DNA of 64,000 nucleotides from Siderastrea siderea. Lineage: Eukaryota; Cnidaria; Anthozoa; Scleractinia; Rhizangiidae. Every line of letters starts with the position of its first letter. Position 1 is the stretch's first letter. The notes beneath the pieces were generated by a model, which saw only the letters and a program-made list of their open reading frames with translations, made no database searches and had not been told where the DNA came from. Made by a program: the position numbers and the translations under genes. The stretch is from the NCBI GenBank assembly GCA_964030785.1, contig OZ034967.1:46188033-46252032 (forward strand). Reading direction: 5' to 3'. Shown piece by piece: positions 41,396-51,857 of the stretch.

Positions 41396-41872
41396 GAAAA
41401 AATGTGTAGAGGTTGGATGAGTGTCATGGTTCATTCCCGTTTCCAAGGTATGATTTGAAGCACGGCATCGGGTGGAGGTGGAAGGTGGATGGATGTCGTG
41501 GGTCACTTCCTTTTTCCATTCGGGTATGTAATAGCAATTTGAGTGGAGGTGATTTGAGGAAAGTGGGTGTGTTTGACCACTTCCTTTCCCAAGGTTAGGG
41601 TGGAGTTGGGTGGATGTGATATAGGGCATGGCATTGGGTTTAGTGAGGGTGGGTGGGTGTCACTGGATGGAGTTGAGTGGATGTGATTCGGGACATGATA
41701 TTGGGTTTGGGTGGATGGAGGTGGATGGAGTTGGCTGGATGTGATTCAGGACATGGTATTGGGTTTGGGTTCCCAAGCTTTAATGTCGATTTAGGTGGAT
41801 GTGACGAGTTGAGTGTATTTGGTTGGGTTACCCCTTTGAGTCCCATCCAGGGGTTGAATAGTCCGTTTGGGC

Positions 41873-41908
41873 TATAAAAACGAGCGCCTGGCATCGATTC
41901 GATCAGTT
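41873..41908 (+). promoter_or_regulatory. TATA plus initiator promoter (right copy)
   Basis: TATAAAAA at 41873, TCAGTT at 41903, same spacing as the left copy. Confidence 0.65.
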
Positions 41909-41970
41909 GAGCAAAAGAAGCGCAGGAAGAAGAAGAGAAAACCACAAAAAGACACCATGCCCGTGACACC

Positions 41971-42336
41971 ATGATCCGCAACACGATCAATGCAATAGAA
42001 GCCAACATGGAAGTGATGTCTCACGAGTACAGCGGACTTCGAACATTTGACGAGGACTTACAGGAGTTTATCGACAGGTATTCCCAACTCCCTGGTATCC
42101 TTGAGTTGACCACGTGCAAATTTACCCTGTTCTTGTGCCTCCAAGACACGTTGGATCACCATTTCCTGGAGTACCAAGAGAAACTGGTTTCCTTTAAGGC
42201 TGCCAAAACCGCCGTCACTACCATCCCATTGGCCGAAGAAGTATTACTGATCGCCATCGTTCGCAATTTCAAGCTAGGTTGGGTCATGTTATGCCTGAAC
42301 ATGGCGGACATTGACATTTTAATCCCGACCATATGA
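41971..42336 (+). CDS. NAINAIEAN-type protein with own promoter, 121 aa (right copy)
   Basis: Preceded by the same 5-codon uORF (ATG 41,957) overlapping as ATGA. Starts MIRNTINAIEANMEV. Continues past the position where the left copy has TAA, through EEVLLIAIVRNFKLGWVM to DILIPTI. Predicted all-helical, with no known domain. A second ORF (MDFVDPSTQLSHLV) starts at 42,364, 28 bases downstream, and may be a second exon or cistron. Confidence 0.55.
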   Translation: MIRNTINAIEANMEVMSHEYSGLRTFDEDLQEFIDRYSQLPGILELTTCKFTLFLCLQDTLDHHFLEYQEKLVSFKAAKTAVTTIPLAEEVLLIAIVRNFKLGWVMLCLNMADIDILIPTI

Positions 42337-42363
42337 GGCCAATGGAATGAGGAACCCTTGTTC

Positions 42364-42573
42364 ATGGACTTCGTAGACCCCTCGACACAGCTGTCACACT
42401 TGGTCAGAGCCATCCGCATGGCCCAAGAGGAATTAGATTCAGTGGTGATGCAACAAGAGTACAAACGAAACCATTCGAGGTCTTGCAATTATTGCTGGAT
42501 TGGCTGGACTATAGAAAGCATACGAATGACATTGAGTACATTTAATGAGGAACGCAGACATTATGGCTCGTGA
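42364..42573 (+). pseudogene. Second part of the NAINAIEAN gene (MDFVDPSTQ), frameshifted
   Basis: Reads MDFVDPSTQLSHLVRAIRMA then leaves the family frame at about codon 40. The intact downstream frame is seen at 27,549 to 27,806 and 41,010 to 41,186 (FLDWLDYRKHMNDIED). Confidence 0.5.
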
Positions 42574-42658
42574 AGTATAACGTATATATCTTGTAATGAT
42601 AAATCGCATAAGTGCAATAATAATTAAATGACAATAAAGGAAAAATGTGTGTCATGGT

Positions 42659-43366
42659 TCAGTTTTTGAAGAGGACTCTGTACAATTGAAATTCTTGGGA
42701 AGTGCCCAAGGTTTTTTGGATGATGTCAGGACAAAGATCTTGTAATTTAGGTATAGTGCGTAAATCTTGATATCGCGATGATAGGTAATGTGGCCATTCA
42801 ACGATACGAAATTTGAAAATAGGTGATTCTTTGGAAAGTTCTGATTTTTCTTCGTCAAAATTGTATTCCGTTTTGAAGTGGGAAGCGGACCAGAGTTGTA
42901 TGCACGTGAGAAGTTCATCCACGTAGGCGGGTTGGTAGTCATCATAGACGGAGCAAGTGATGTTTTTATGTACTGCGTGTCGTTGATCGTGGGCTAAGAT
43001 GAGTTGCATGTTCATTTTTTGTTCATACTGGTAGCTTTTTTCATCTCCAGTGAGAAATTTCTTTTCCAGTTCACGTAACCAGCTGGGTTCATGAGTTAGA
43101 AGTTCTTCTCGTATTTCTTCCTGATTTGGTCCCAAGTCAATGGACGGATCAACGAGTTCGAGACTTTCAAAGTCATAGTATACATTATTGGTTCCTTCGT
43201 ATCTTTCAACTTCTTCATACCAATTGTGACGAGATTGTGAAGCTGGTATTGCTCCAGGTGTGTGAAGTGATGCACTGCCACGATGGCAAACGTAAGGATC
43301 CAGATCAGACACTAACGTACCCGCAAGAGACTCAGATCGGCTATTCGAACTATGACGACCCGACAA
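42659..43366 (-). CDS. Unrecognised 235-aa protein (right copy)
   Basis: Same product as 29267 to 29974 with about eight amino-acid differences (for example Leu/Trp and Val/Glu near the YEEVERY block). The reading frame is fully kept, in contrast to the neighbouring modules. Confidence 0.65.
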   Translation of the reverse strand: MSGRHSSNSRSESLAGTLVSDLDPYVCHRGSASLHTPGAIPASQSRHNWYEEVERYEGTNNVYYDFESLELVDPSIDLGPNQEEIREELLTHEPSWLRELEKKFLTGDEKSYQYEQKMNMQLILAHDQRHAVHKNITCSVYDDYQPAYVDELLTCIQLWSASHFKTEYNFDEEKSELSKESPIFKFRIVEWPHYLSSRYQDLRTIPKLQDLCPDIIQKTLGTSQEFQLYRVLFKN

Positions 43367-43716
43367 TCATTGAAATCCAAGAGGAGGATGTGTGCCTGAA
43401 ATCCACGGTTGAAGAAGTGATTGGGTACTCTGGGGGTATATTGAAAACGGGACAGAAAGAGAAAGTAAAAGTGAAGATGGACAAGAGCCTTTACGACGCG
43501 CTCAACAATTACCGTCCAGACAACATGCTTCTTGACATTGAGAGTCTCGTCTACAAGGATGGTACGAGGACCATCTTGACAGACAAAACAGATGAAAGTG
43601 ATGCTGCTTCCACTTCGGTGATAAAGAAGAGACAGGCCCAAAGTGTTGTAGACGAAGAAACTAACAACCCAGAGATGCTGCCACCACCTCCACCACGCAA
43701 GGCGAGAGTGTTCTAA
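43270..43716 (+). CDS. Unrecognised acidic protein with proline/basic C-terminus, 148 aa (right copy)
   Basis: Same as 29878 to 30318 with an in-frame 6-base insertion (EK). Start-to-start overlap with the minus 235-aa gene is preserved. Confidence 0.6.
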   Translation: MHCHDGKRKDPDQTLTYPQETQIGYSNYDDPTIIEIQEEDVCLKSTVEEVIGYSGGILKTGQKEKVKVKMDKSLYDALNNYRPDNMLLDIESLVYKDGTRTILTDKTDESDAASTSVIKKRQAQSVVDEETNNPEMLPPPPPRKARVF

Positions 43717-43829
43717 TTGTAATGCACGTGTTTGTTTTCTTTTTGTTTTTGTGTAATGATGAACAAAAGAGCCAAATAGAGACTTGCATGTTATAAGTAC
43801 AAAAACTGCGTTAGATGATCTTTCATGCC

Positions 43830-44175
43830 TTATGGGCATAAGACATCCACCGATGCCAGTAGCAACATGGATGGCTGTTAAACTCTAGAGGATTATCTTA
43901 ATTCATGGTGAAGAACAGTTTGCTCGCCTTTCTTCACGATACGATCCTGTACGCGTACGAACATATTCGACCGGTGCCAGTAAAAATTGTTTTGTGGGCG
44001 AAAGGCATCAACCAATGCCAGTTAATCCAACCCTCCCATCGTTATGCGTAATTTGGAAAACGTGGGATGCCCACCTGCTAGAGAGTTGATTAGCATTGAA
44101 CCTAATAAATCGCCAACAACAATTGCCAAGGTGCTGGCCTTCACTGACTGGCTAATCTCCAAGGAATTGGCCTGA
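43830..44175 (+). pseudogene. Distant MSCLSV-family relative (right copy)
   Basis: Same as 30430 to 30780, with the same frame breaks. Confidence 0.4.
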
Positions 44176-44418
44176 TTAAAATAAAAACTGAAAAGGACAA
44201 CATGCTCGATATAAAATATGTAATGGGGCTACTTCTTATGCCACTGCTAATTTCGAACAGTAGTGACTTCAGCACTACTCAAAGGATCTCAAAGTGTGAT
44301 GAGTGGAATGGGCATTGGCTATTTTTATGATAAAATACACCAAGAGGAACGAAACATCTATTTCTGCATTTTTCCATGACATGGGTGTTTTATTTGACAT
44401 GGGTCTTTTAGGTGCATT

Positions 44419-44628
44419 TCACTCCCGTTTGTGTCCCAAGTAAGGGATACCAGGAGGGGTAGCAAACCTCTCCCTTACATCTTTTACCACAAATTTGGGC
44501 ATTCTTTCTCGAACGGCGTCCAAGTGATCGCCCAGTTCTACTTTGCGGGCTAGGTAGACAGGGTCCTTCCAAAGACTGCACTTCTTCGAGGCGCCCCAGT
44601 ATTTCTTATAATCTTTTCTCCTCTTCAC
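44419..44628 (-). CDS. Unrecognised basic 69-aa ORF (right copy)
   Basis: Copy of 31021 to 31230, open. Confidence 0.4.
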   Translation of the reverse strand: MKRRKDYKKYWGASKKCSLWKDPVYLARKVELGDHLDAVRERMPKFVVKDVRERFATPPGIPYLGHKRE

Positions 44629-44679
44629 GTGGTGCTTGTGGATACTTGCTCATGTCTTGGGATGCTGAAGCAATGTTTC

Positions 44680-45027
44680 CTAACATTGGTAATTGTTTAG
44701 GCATCTCAGCTGCCAGAAAGGCTCGACTCTAGACCAGATGGCGGCAGAGATGGTGGCAGCCACGGCGAATCTCCGTGGTAAATGGGAATTTTCCACCCTT
44801 TCCGTCACACCTGGAAGCAACCGATTTAGCCCAACGCAAAAGCAACCTAGACAACCAAACAGCAGTGCAGCAAAAAGTGATAATGATGCTCCATAGAGCA
44901 GTGAACACCATCCACAGAAACAAGTAGCACATCGTTTCCAGTTTATAACAAATTTCATAATGCTTAATAATCTGCATGGAAGGAAAATCAAATAGCCTAA
45001 TAGAAGACTTTTGAACACAACATACAC
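44680..45027 (-). CDS. Hydrophobic 115-aa ORF (right copy)
   Basis: Copy of 31282 to 31629, open, with a few conservative changes. Confidence 0.35.
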   Translation of the reverse strand: MYVVFKSLLLGYLIFLPCRLLSIMKFVINWKRCATCFCGWCSLLYGASLSLFAALLFGCLGCFCVGLNRLLPGVTERVENSHLPRRFAVAATISAAIWSRVEPFWQLRCLNNYQC

Positions 45028-45339
45028 TTGTGCTCTTTCATGAACCTTCAGTTCAGACCCTTCATAAGAAATAACCTCTTTTTCAGCAGCAACAATAGCA
45101 AAAAAACTAAAATGCTAAAATGTTTGTTTGATACTTGACCATCATGAAGACAACATGATAAAATAATAATTATTATAAAATGAACCTTATTCATCACTAA
45201 AGGGAAAAAAACAGGCAACACCCCAGGTTTAAAGCCAGGTGACTTGCATCGAATGGTGGGACATTGGTAGAAAAAGCGGGAAATTGCCGCAAAGGTTGTT
45301 GGGGCTGCCAATTAATTTTAATTTTGTGATGTTATTTTT

Positions 45340-47070
45340 GTTCTTGTGTTTTTTCCCTGGTTATCAATTTGTGATGATCACTGGGTTGAATCAGAATAAG
45401 CACAAACCAATCAGTTACGTGTGATTTCAAAAACCTAGCATTAACGTGATGTTGGCCAAATTCCATACAATGAACAACAATTGTGCCAGTAGTAAGAATT
45501 TTATGGACGTGAATGAACGCAAGGATCTCTTTGTGGTGTGGTGTTGGCTAAGTTCCACTTGCCAAAACGAAAATTCATTTACAATTGACAATTGTAAATA
45601 GACTGAGGGATAGATTGAGGGACTTGACGTTGGCCAATACAGCTGCCATACAAGAACTGGCAGCTCAGATGGCACGGTTTGAAGAACGATTGGACAACTT
45701 AGAGATAAGGGTCCAACATTAAAACAGCATTAGCGACCCTTCCTTCTTCCAGATCACCACCACCAATGTCTCCCACCACTCCACTGCCCTTTGATCTTTT
45801 ACCTACAGCTCCCCCGCTCGCCTTCATACACCTGTTTCACGAGGTGATTGATTTAACTAAAAAAGATTGAAAAAAAAAAACTTTGATGGAAAATGCCCAA
45901 CTCTTGGGAAGCCTTGAGCCTCGACCGTCCAATGACCCAACTTCCCACTGGTGGTAAACCGCACCGTTCTCCTTTGGTTAGATCACGTAATAGACATGGA
46001 TATCATGGAAGATGAAGTACAGAGAAATGTCGCAAGAAGGCAGGACGAAAGAAATATGGTGACATTAGAAGACAGGGTAACGAGAGCAGGGAGATGAGCA
46101 GGGTGGAGGGGAAAGAAGAAGAGAGGGGAGGTTGATAGAAGAGAAAGAAACTTAAGTAATGACAGGAGAATAATGGAACATCAAACAATACGTTCTCATC
46201 ACGTCATCACATCTGGTGTGGCGTTGGCTAACATTCAAACCTAATCTCAGCTGACATCAACATTTAAGCCAACATTCACCCTCACCACGATGTTGGTTTA
46301 TTTAACAAAGCTTGCATTAATACAAAACCACCCTTGGTGTAGATACGTACCCAAGAGTGAATATCATCACAACTTCCGTTATGACATCGGAAAAGTGAGT
46401 CGGTGGGCCGAGGATGGCACGCCCTGCAAGAAAATCGCAATCAAATATGAAACTAGTCACTCGTGGCCATTGGTGGAAGATAAAAACCGCTTATCCTCTC
46501 ATTAAAGCATGTAAGCACCAGACTTTAACAGAAAGAAACAACAACCAAAAATGAAAGTGAATCATAGCCATGAATTTTTTCTTTTAGTAAATAACTTGGC
46601 CAACAATCTCTTAGGTTGTTTTTTCGATAAATCATCAAGCTTGATTGTGGACATCTGTAATATGTTCTTGGAGATGATATTATTTGATTCTGTTTTTTTT
46701 TTTTTCAGGTACGTTTGTGTTTTTTTTATAACTCACATGTCCTTTATCATAAACTCAATTCTGCATTACATAATTTCCCTTTCACTCCCCCTATTCATAT
46801 CCAATCAATTTCCATTCAACCCAGGATATAACCTAAAAAAGGATCCCACCTACATCTTTTGCTATGTAGACATTGAGTTCTTATGGACCCTTTCCCCAAA
46901 AAAATCCCCCCAACTCTACATGTCATTCAGTGATAACAAATCAATATTTTCTTATTTGTCATATATTATTTTTCTTGTGTTTCTTCCCCGGTTATCAATT
47001 TGTGATTATCACTGATTTGAATCAGAATAAGGACAAAACAATCACGTTACGCATGATTTCAACAACCTAG
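45340..47070 (+). pseudogene. VIDLT/FDIG module block (right duplicate)
   Basis: YQF-type exon near 45,360, VIDLT coil 45,598 to 45,868, MDIMEDE module 45,995 to 46,097, FDIG module 46,290 to 46,505 and an open hydrophobic ORF 46,551 to 47,015 (154 aa) that runs through LWTLSP into further sequence. It diverges from the left duplicate at about 46,905. Confidence 0.5.
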
Positions 47071-47219
47071 CATTTACGTGATGTTGGCTAAATTCCATAC
47101 AATGAACAACGATTGTGCCAGTAGTGAGAATTTTTATGGACGTGAATGAATGCAATGATCTCTTTGTGGCGTGGTGTGGCTAAGTTCACTTGCCAAAACG
47201 AAAATTCATTTACAATTGA

Positions 47220-48240
47220 CAATTGTAAATAGACCGAGGGATAGATTGAGGGACTTGACCTTGGGCAATACAGCTGTCATACAAGAACTGGCAGCTCAGA
47301 TGGCACGGTTTGAAGAAAGATTGGACAACTGAGAGATAAGGGTCCAATATTTAAACAGCATCAGGGACCCCTCCTTTTCTTCTGGATCACCACAGCTCCC
47401 ATACAAGAACTGGCAGCTCAGACAGCACGGTTTGAACAAAGATTGGACAACTTAGAGATAAGGGTCTAATATTTAAACAGCATCAGGGACCCTTCCTTTT
47501 CTTCTGCATCACCACCGCCGATGTCTCCTGCCACTCCACCACCCTTTGATCCTTTACCTACAGCTCGCCCGCTCACCATCATACGCCCGTTACATGAGGT
47601 GATTGATTTAACTAACGAAGATTGGAAAAACCAACTTTGATGGAAAATGCCCAAGCCTTGGGAAGTCTTGTGCCTCTACCCTCTGATGGCCTGACTTCCC
47701 ACTGGTGGTAGATCGTCCATTCTTCTTTGGTGAGATCATGTGATAGACATGGATATCATGTAAGATGAAGTACAGAGAAATGTAGCAAGAAGGCAGGACG
47801 AAAGAAAGATGGTGACACTAAAAGACAGGGTAACGAGAGCAGAGAGATGAGCAAGGTGGAAGGCGAAAGCAGAAGAGAGGGGAGGTTGATAGAAGAGAAA
47901 GAAACTAAAGTAGTGACAGGAGAATAATGCAACATCAAACAATACGTTGTCATCACATCATCAGATCTGCTGTGGTGTTGGCTAATATTTAAACCTAATC
48001 TAAGCCCACATCAACATTTAAGCCAACATTCACCCTCACCGCGAGGTTGGTTTATTTAACAAAACTTGCATTAATCACCCTTGGTGTAGATGTGTACCCA
48101 AGAGTGAATAACATCACAATTCCGTTACGAGTTTGACATTGGAAAAGTAATTGGGTGGGCCGAGGATGGCACTCCCTGCAAGAAAATCGCAATCAAATAT
48201 GAAACTAGTCGCTGATATGGTCATTAGTGGAAGATAAAAA
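47220..48240 (+). pseudogene. Tandem partial VIDLT coils, MDIMEDE and FDIG modules
   Basis: Two coil segments lie back to back (47,236 to 47,392 and 47,396 to 47,490), the second followed by the proline-rich part and a VIDLTNEDW end (to about 47,640). Then come the MDIM module from 47,750 with a stop at codon 5 and the FDIG module 48,050 to 48,215. Confidence 0.5.
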
Positions 48241-48553
48241 CTGCCTCTCATTAAAGCAAGTAGCAGATTTTAAGACAAAGAAACAACAGCCACAAAATGC
48301 AAGTGAATCATGATCATTTTTTTTTAGTAAATACCTTGGCCAACAATCTCTTAGGTTGTTTTTTTTCGATAAATCACCAAGCTTGACTGTGGACATCTGT
48401 AATACGTTCTTAGAGATGATGTTATTTGACGTTTTTCAGGTACGTTTGTATTTTTATATAACTCACATGTCTGTTATCGTAAACTTAATTCATGATTTTG
48501 GCTAAGTGCCATATGTCATTGTCAAGATATCAGATCTGCCCCGTTCGATCACA

Positions 48554-48773
48554 TATAAAAGTTGGGCTTCCTGTATGTTTCGACATTTGATATACGAAAC
48601 AAGAGAAAAAGATGCCTAGAGTGCATATCATAAGATGGAGACCAAGAGTATTTCCAGCAAGTAGACCAAGGGACCTGACTGTAGCTAATACTACTGCCAT
48701 CGAAAAACTGGCAGCACAAATGAGACACTTGAGTAGAGACTGGACAATCTCGAGTACAGGGTCCAGGACTTAA
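48554..48773 (+). CDS. Diverged VIDLT-family gene with TATA box, 53 aa
   Basis: TATAAAAG at 48,554 and ATG at 48,612. The ORF starts MPRVHIIRWRPRVFPASRP with an Arg-rich N-terminus, continues with LTVANTTAIEKLAAQM and then leaves the family frame by one base, ending at TAA 48,771. Upstream DNA matches that of 36,840 and 51,340 (GGCCAAGTCCCATATGTCAT-like), so promoter and gene were copied together. Confidence 0.5.
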
Positions 48774-48938
48774 GCATCAGCATCAGGAACCTCTCATTCT
48801 CATCAGCATCACCACCGACAGTGGTTGTGCGTCACAACCAGGATATGACATCACACCCCCAACTGTCAGAATGCTATTTAATCAGCACCCCTTTCATTCT
48901 CCGTTCATTCACCTCCAAGAAACCAAATCTTGTAGACC

Positions 48939-49079
48939 ATGGCTCCTACAACAGAGACCAAAGATCACCCCATTATCGCAAAGTTCCGAAAGAGGGCCAA
49001 AAGAAAACTTGGCATCGTCTTCCGACGCCCACAACGAGATACCATTATCGAAGAAAGGAGATGGCAAAAAGGCAAATGA
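48939..49079 (+). CDS. Unrecognised small basic protein, 46 aa
   Basis: ATG in strong context (ACCATGG). MAPTTETKDHPIIAKF then an Arg/Lys-rich stretch (RKRAKRKLGIVFRRPQRD). Nucleic-acid binding is conceivable from the charge only. Confidence 0.4.
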   Translation: MAPTTETKDHPIIAKFRKRAKRKLGIVFRRPQRDTIIEERRWQKGK

Positions 49080-49199
49080 GGCCTGATAGTTGGGTTTGTG
49101 TAACCTCGTATCCCAACCGCTTACCTTGGCCAAACTGGAATAGCACATGACATTGAGAGATAAAAAACCCGTGTCGGTGCCACAACTTCGTCCCTGGAA

Positions 49200-49495
49200 A
49201 GAAAGAATTGCTGCACAAGGTGCGCACAAGACTTGTGCGAGAAAGTCATGACGGAAACCGGTCGCACCTTGGAGAAAGACACTGCGAGTGCCCAACAACT
49301 AACTGTGTTTGCACAAAAGGAAGCTTTACTCCAGCCCTACCTCGGCAAGAAGGTGTGGTTCACCGAATTGTACTGTACCAACAGAAGTCCAAAGAGGTTG
49401 CCAAGGACTGCCTCAAAATTGCAAGACGAAATAATGAAATCAAACACATCTGGAACGAGATGTTGGGCGTAGCCAACACCATGAGAGGGACTTGA
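49200..49495 (+). pseudogene. Unrecognised gene fragment with one frameshift
   Basis: One frame reads MTETGRTLEKDTASAQQLTV to YLGKKVWFTELYC; near 49,390 the other frame continues EVAKDCLKIARRNNEIKHIW to a stop at 49,495. Together they look like one damaged helical protein. Confidence 0.4.
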
Positions 49496-50716
49496 AGGGG
49501 ATGTCAAAACGAACTTTGAACGCTCAATCGATAATTGGATTTATAACCTTTGTTTTGGCATCACCAGACGAGCAAGTGAAAATCCAAACAAAGTGATTTG
49601 TATGGAGGATCGGCGTGGATTGGTGCAAGCTGTGGATGATTTGGATGAGAAAAAATTCCTGGAAATTTATCAGTATTTCGTGGATGGCTTGAAGAACCTG
49701 ACAGAAAGTCACAACTAGATCTGAACATTTGTGAAGCGTCAAAGGAATGCAAAAGGAAGTCCAAGGGGTTTGACTTGAGCATGGCGAATGGGTCACAGCA
49801 AGTGTACTAACATATGTACATTTCTTAATGTCATGGCTGTGCATGATTGCATGGGACAACAACTTTTTGCTATTCTCACGACTCCAGTGCACTGCATTAC
49901 AAGGCAAACTTATCTACACCAACTCTCTCCCAATACAGCAAGTATTTCCTATGACGTGGATTGTTGGTGGACGTATCCACCAAGAACACGTGGTTCCCTC
50001 AACTTTTGTTAATCCAGAATCAAAACCGATAGACACTCCTTGACATGCCCAGAGTTTTTGAGAAGACGACACACTGGAAGAATTCCATGAGGCAATAAAA
50101 GTAGAAGATACTGAAAAATGGCCTGATCAAGAATCCAGCAACAAGAATGATCAGAAAGATAAAAAAGACCCAGTAACTAAAATCCACCAGTCCCCCGAGT
50201 GTGATTACACTTCCCCTAAAATTTTCAACATGAAAAGTCGTGCAAAGAAAAACGTAACACACACGGTGACAGTTCTTTCATAAAAGGGAATTGTTTATGT
50301 CTTGAGTGTTCCTGGGACTATTGCCAAATCAACGACCTGCAGAAGCACCTCTCCACCCAACATGCCATTGTTATTAGCACAGAAACGATCCATAATGTAG
50401 AATGTTAAGGTAGTTTTCCTGTAATTTCTGTTTACTTTTTTTAGTTGCACTTTTTGCAACTGCCTGTCACAATAGTGTATCACTGTTATTGAAAAGTGTG
50501 CAAATCTTTTTTTCTCAATGTATACTTCAAGCAGGTTCATAAACCAAGTATAGATTGTTTGTTAATGCGGTGGATGAAAGAAGTCAAAAGTGATTGTAAA
50601 GTAGAAATTTAAGGGTTCTTAAATGTCCTAATTTTCACGCTTTGTTTGTGACAAGTGTGGTTTTTACGGGTGAAATAGATCCCTAAACAAAGGATTTTGT
50701 GAAGTTTCTTCTACAG
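49496..50716. other. No supported gene
   Basis: Short ORFs on both strands (for example 49788 to 50043) have no recognisable motif. Confidence 0.4.
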
Positions 50717-51260
50717 GAAGACCATGTCACTGTCAAAGAAATTACAAAGAGATGCGGGATTTCACGTGCACTGGTCTATCGATGTTTAAAGGGAGGAAAA
50801 ATGAGCAGTGAAAAGAAATCCCCTTAAAAGCTGCGAAGGTTAACTCAAAGGGAAAAACGAATCATTCACAGAAATGTGCAAAAACTACGTAACATAGAAG
50901 GCTCTTTCACGGTGAATAGAATATGACAGGACTGTGGATTTCAAACCAGCCCTCCATGCACCACGAACAGAACTCGGAAAAGAGTTACAAGTTTTGTGAG
51001 GCAAGGAGAAAGGGAGTTTTAACGAAAAGAGACCAAATTAGGCGGGTGACATTTGCACGTAACGTTTTAAACAGATATTCACCACAACTATGGACACATG
51101 ACATTTGTTTTAATCTCGATGGTGTGAGTTTCTGGTACAAGACCAATCCTGTTGCAGCTGCTAAACTGTGAGGCGAAAGTGCACTGAGGGACTGAATCCT
51201 TTGTGTACTGAAAAGGAGTGATCTTTTGAGAACAGTATGACAAATGTGAAGGGAACTATT
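50717..51260 (+). pseudogene. Tc1/mariner-family transposase fossil
   Basis: Starts in a helix-turn-helix (VTVKEITKRCGISRALVYR), then a second DNA-binding part (LTQREKRIIHRNVQKLR; GSFTVNRI), a stop and frame changes near 50,925, then YKFCEARRKGVLTKRDQIRR and LWTHDICFNLDGVSFWYKTN, which carries the first catalytic Asp of the DDE triad. Later parts are lost in stops. Typical of Tc1-like elements in invertebrates. Confidence 0.8.
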
Positions 51261-51399
51261 TCACCAATTTTATTTGTAGAAATTTTAGGAAAATGAACAT
51301 GCACCATTAATTATCAAATTATAAATACACCTGTTCATGGTTTCATGATTTTGGCCAAGTCCCATATGTCATTGTCAAGTTATCAGATCTGTCTCCTTC

Positions 51400-51680
51400 G
51401 ATAATACATAAAAGACGGGCTTCCTGTATGTTTCAACATTCGATATACAAGACAAGAAAAAATCCCTTGAATATGTATGGTAAGACGGAGGCCAAGACCA
51501 TTTTTTGCAAGTAGATTGAGGGGCCTTACTGAAGCTAATGCTGCCGCTATCGAAGAACTGGCAGTTCAAAAAGGATGCCTGGAAGAGAGACTGGACAATC
51601 TAGAGTTCAGGGTCCAGTACTTAAGCGTCAGAGTCAGCGTCAGAGTCAGCGTCAGGGACCACTCATTCTCATCTGTCTGA
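51400..51680 (+). pseudogene. Diverged VIDLT-family gene with decayed promoter
   Basis: Upstream DNA matches the promoter of 48,554 but the TATA reads TACATAAAAG. The frame from about 51,477 reads MVRRRPRPFFASRLRG, then the coil (IEELAVQKGCLEERLDNLEF), then a GTCAGAGTCAGC minisatellite encoding VRVSVRVSV. The start codon position is mutated and the VIDLT end is missing. Confidence 0.5.
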
Positions 51681-51857
51681 GGCTTCTGGTCATTTGAAAA
51701 ACCATAATTTGACAGTTCAACAGGTCTGAAGTCGGGAATGTTGGTAAAGGCATTTTCTTTTGGAAAAAGTGACGTTGTTATCTGACCTCGTTTTGTACCA
51801 GATTCTTTTCCTTTCTTCTTCTGAAGTCTCAGTATACTTTTCTAATAACTATATCTC

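Larger units (their letters stand above)
39541..47000. repeat. Segmental duplication, right copy
   Basis: See 26188 to 33600. Differences include an AT-rich insertion with a local re-duplication at about 39,890 to 40,190 and a deletion of about 220 bp inside the first NAINAIEAN gene (40,1009-equivalent of 27,385 to 27,600). Confidence 0.85.
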
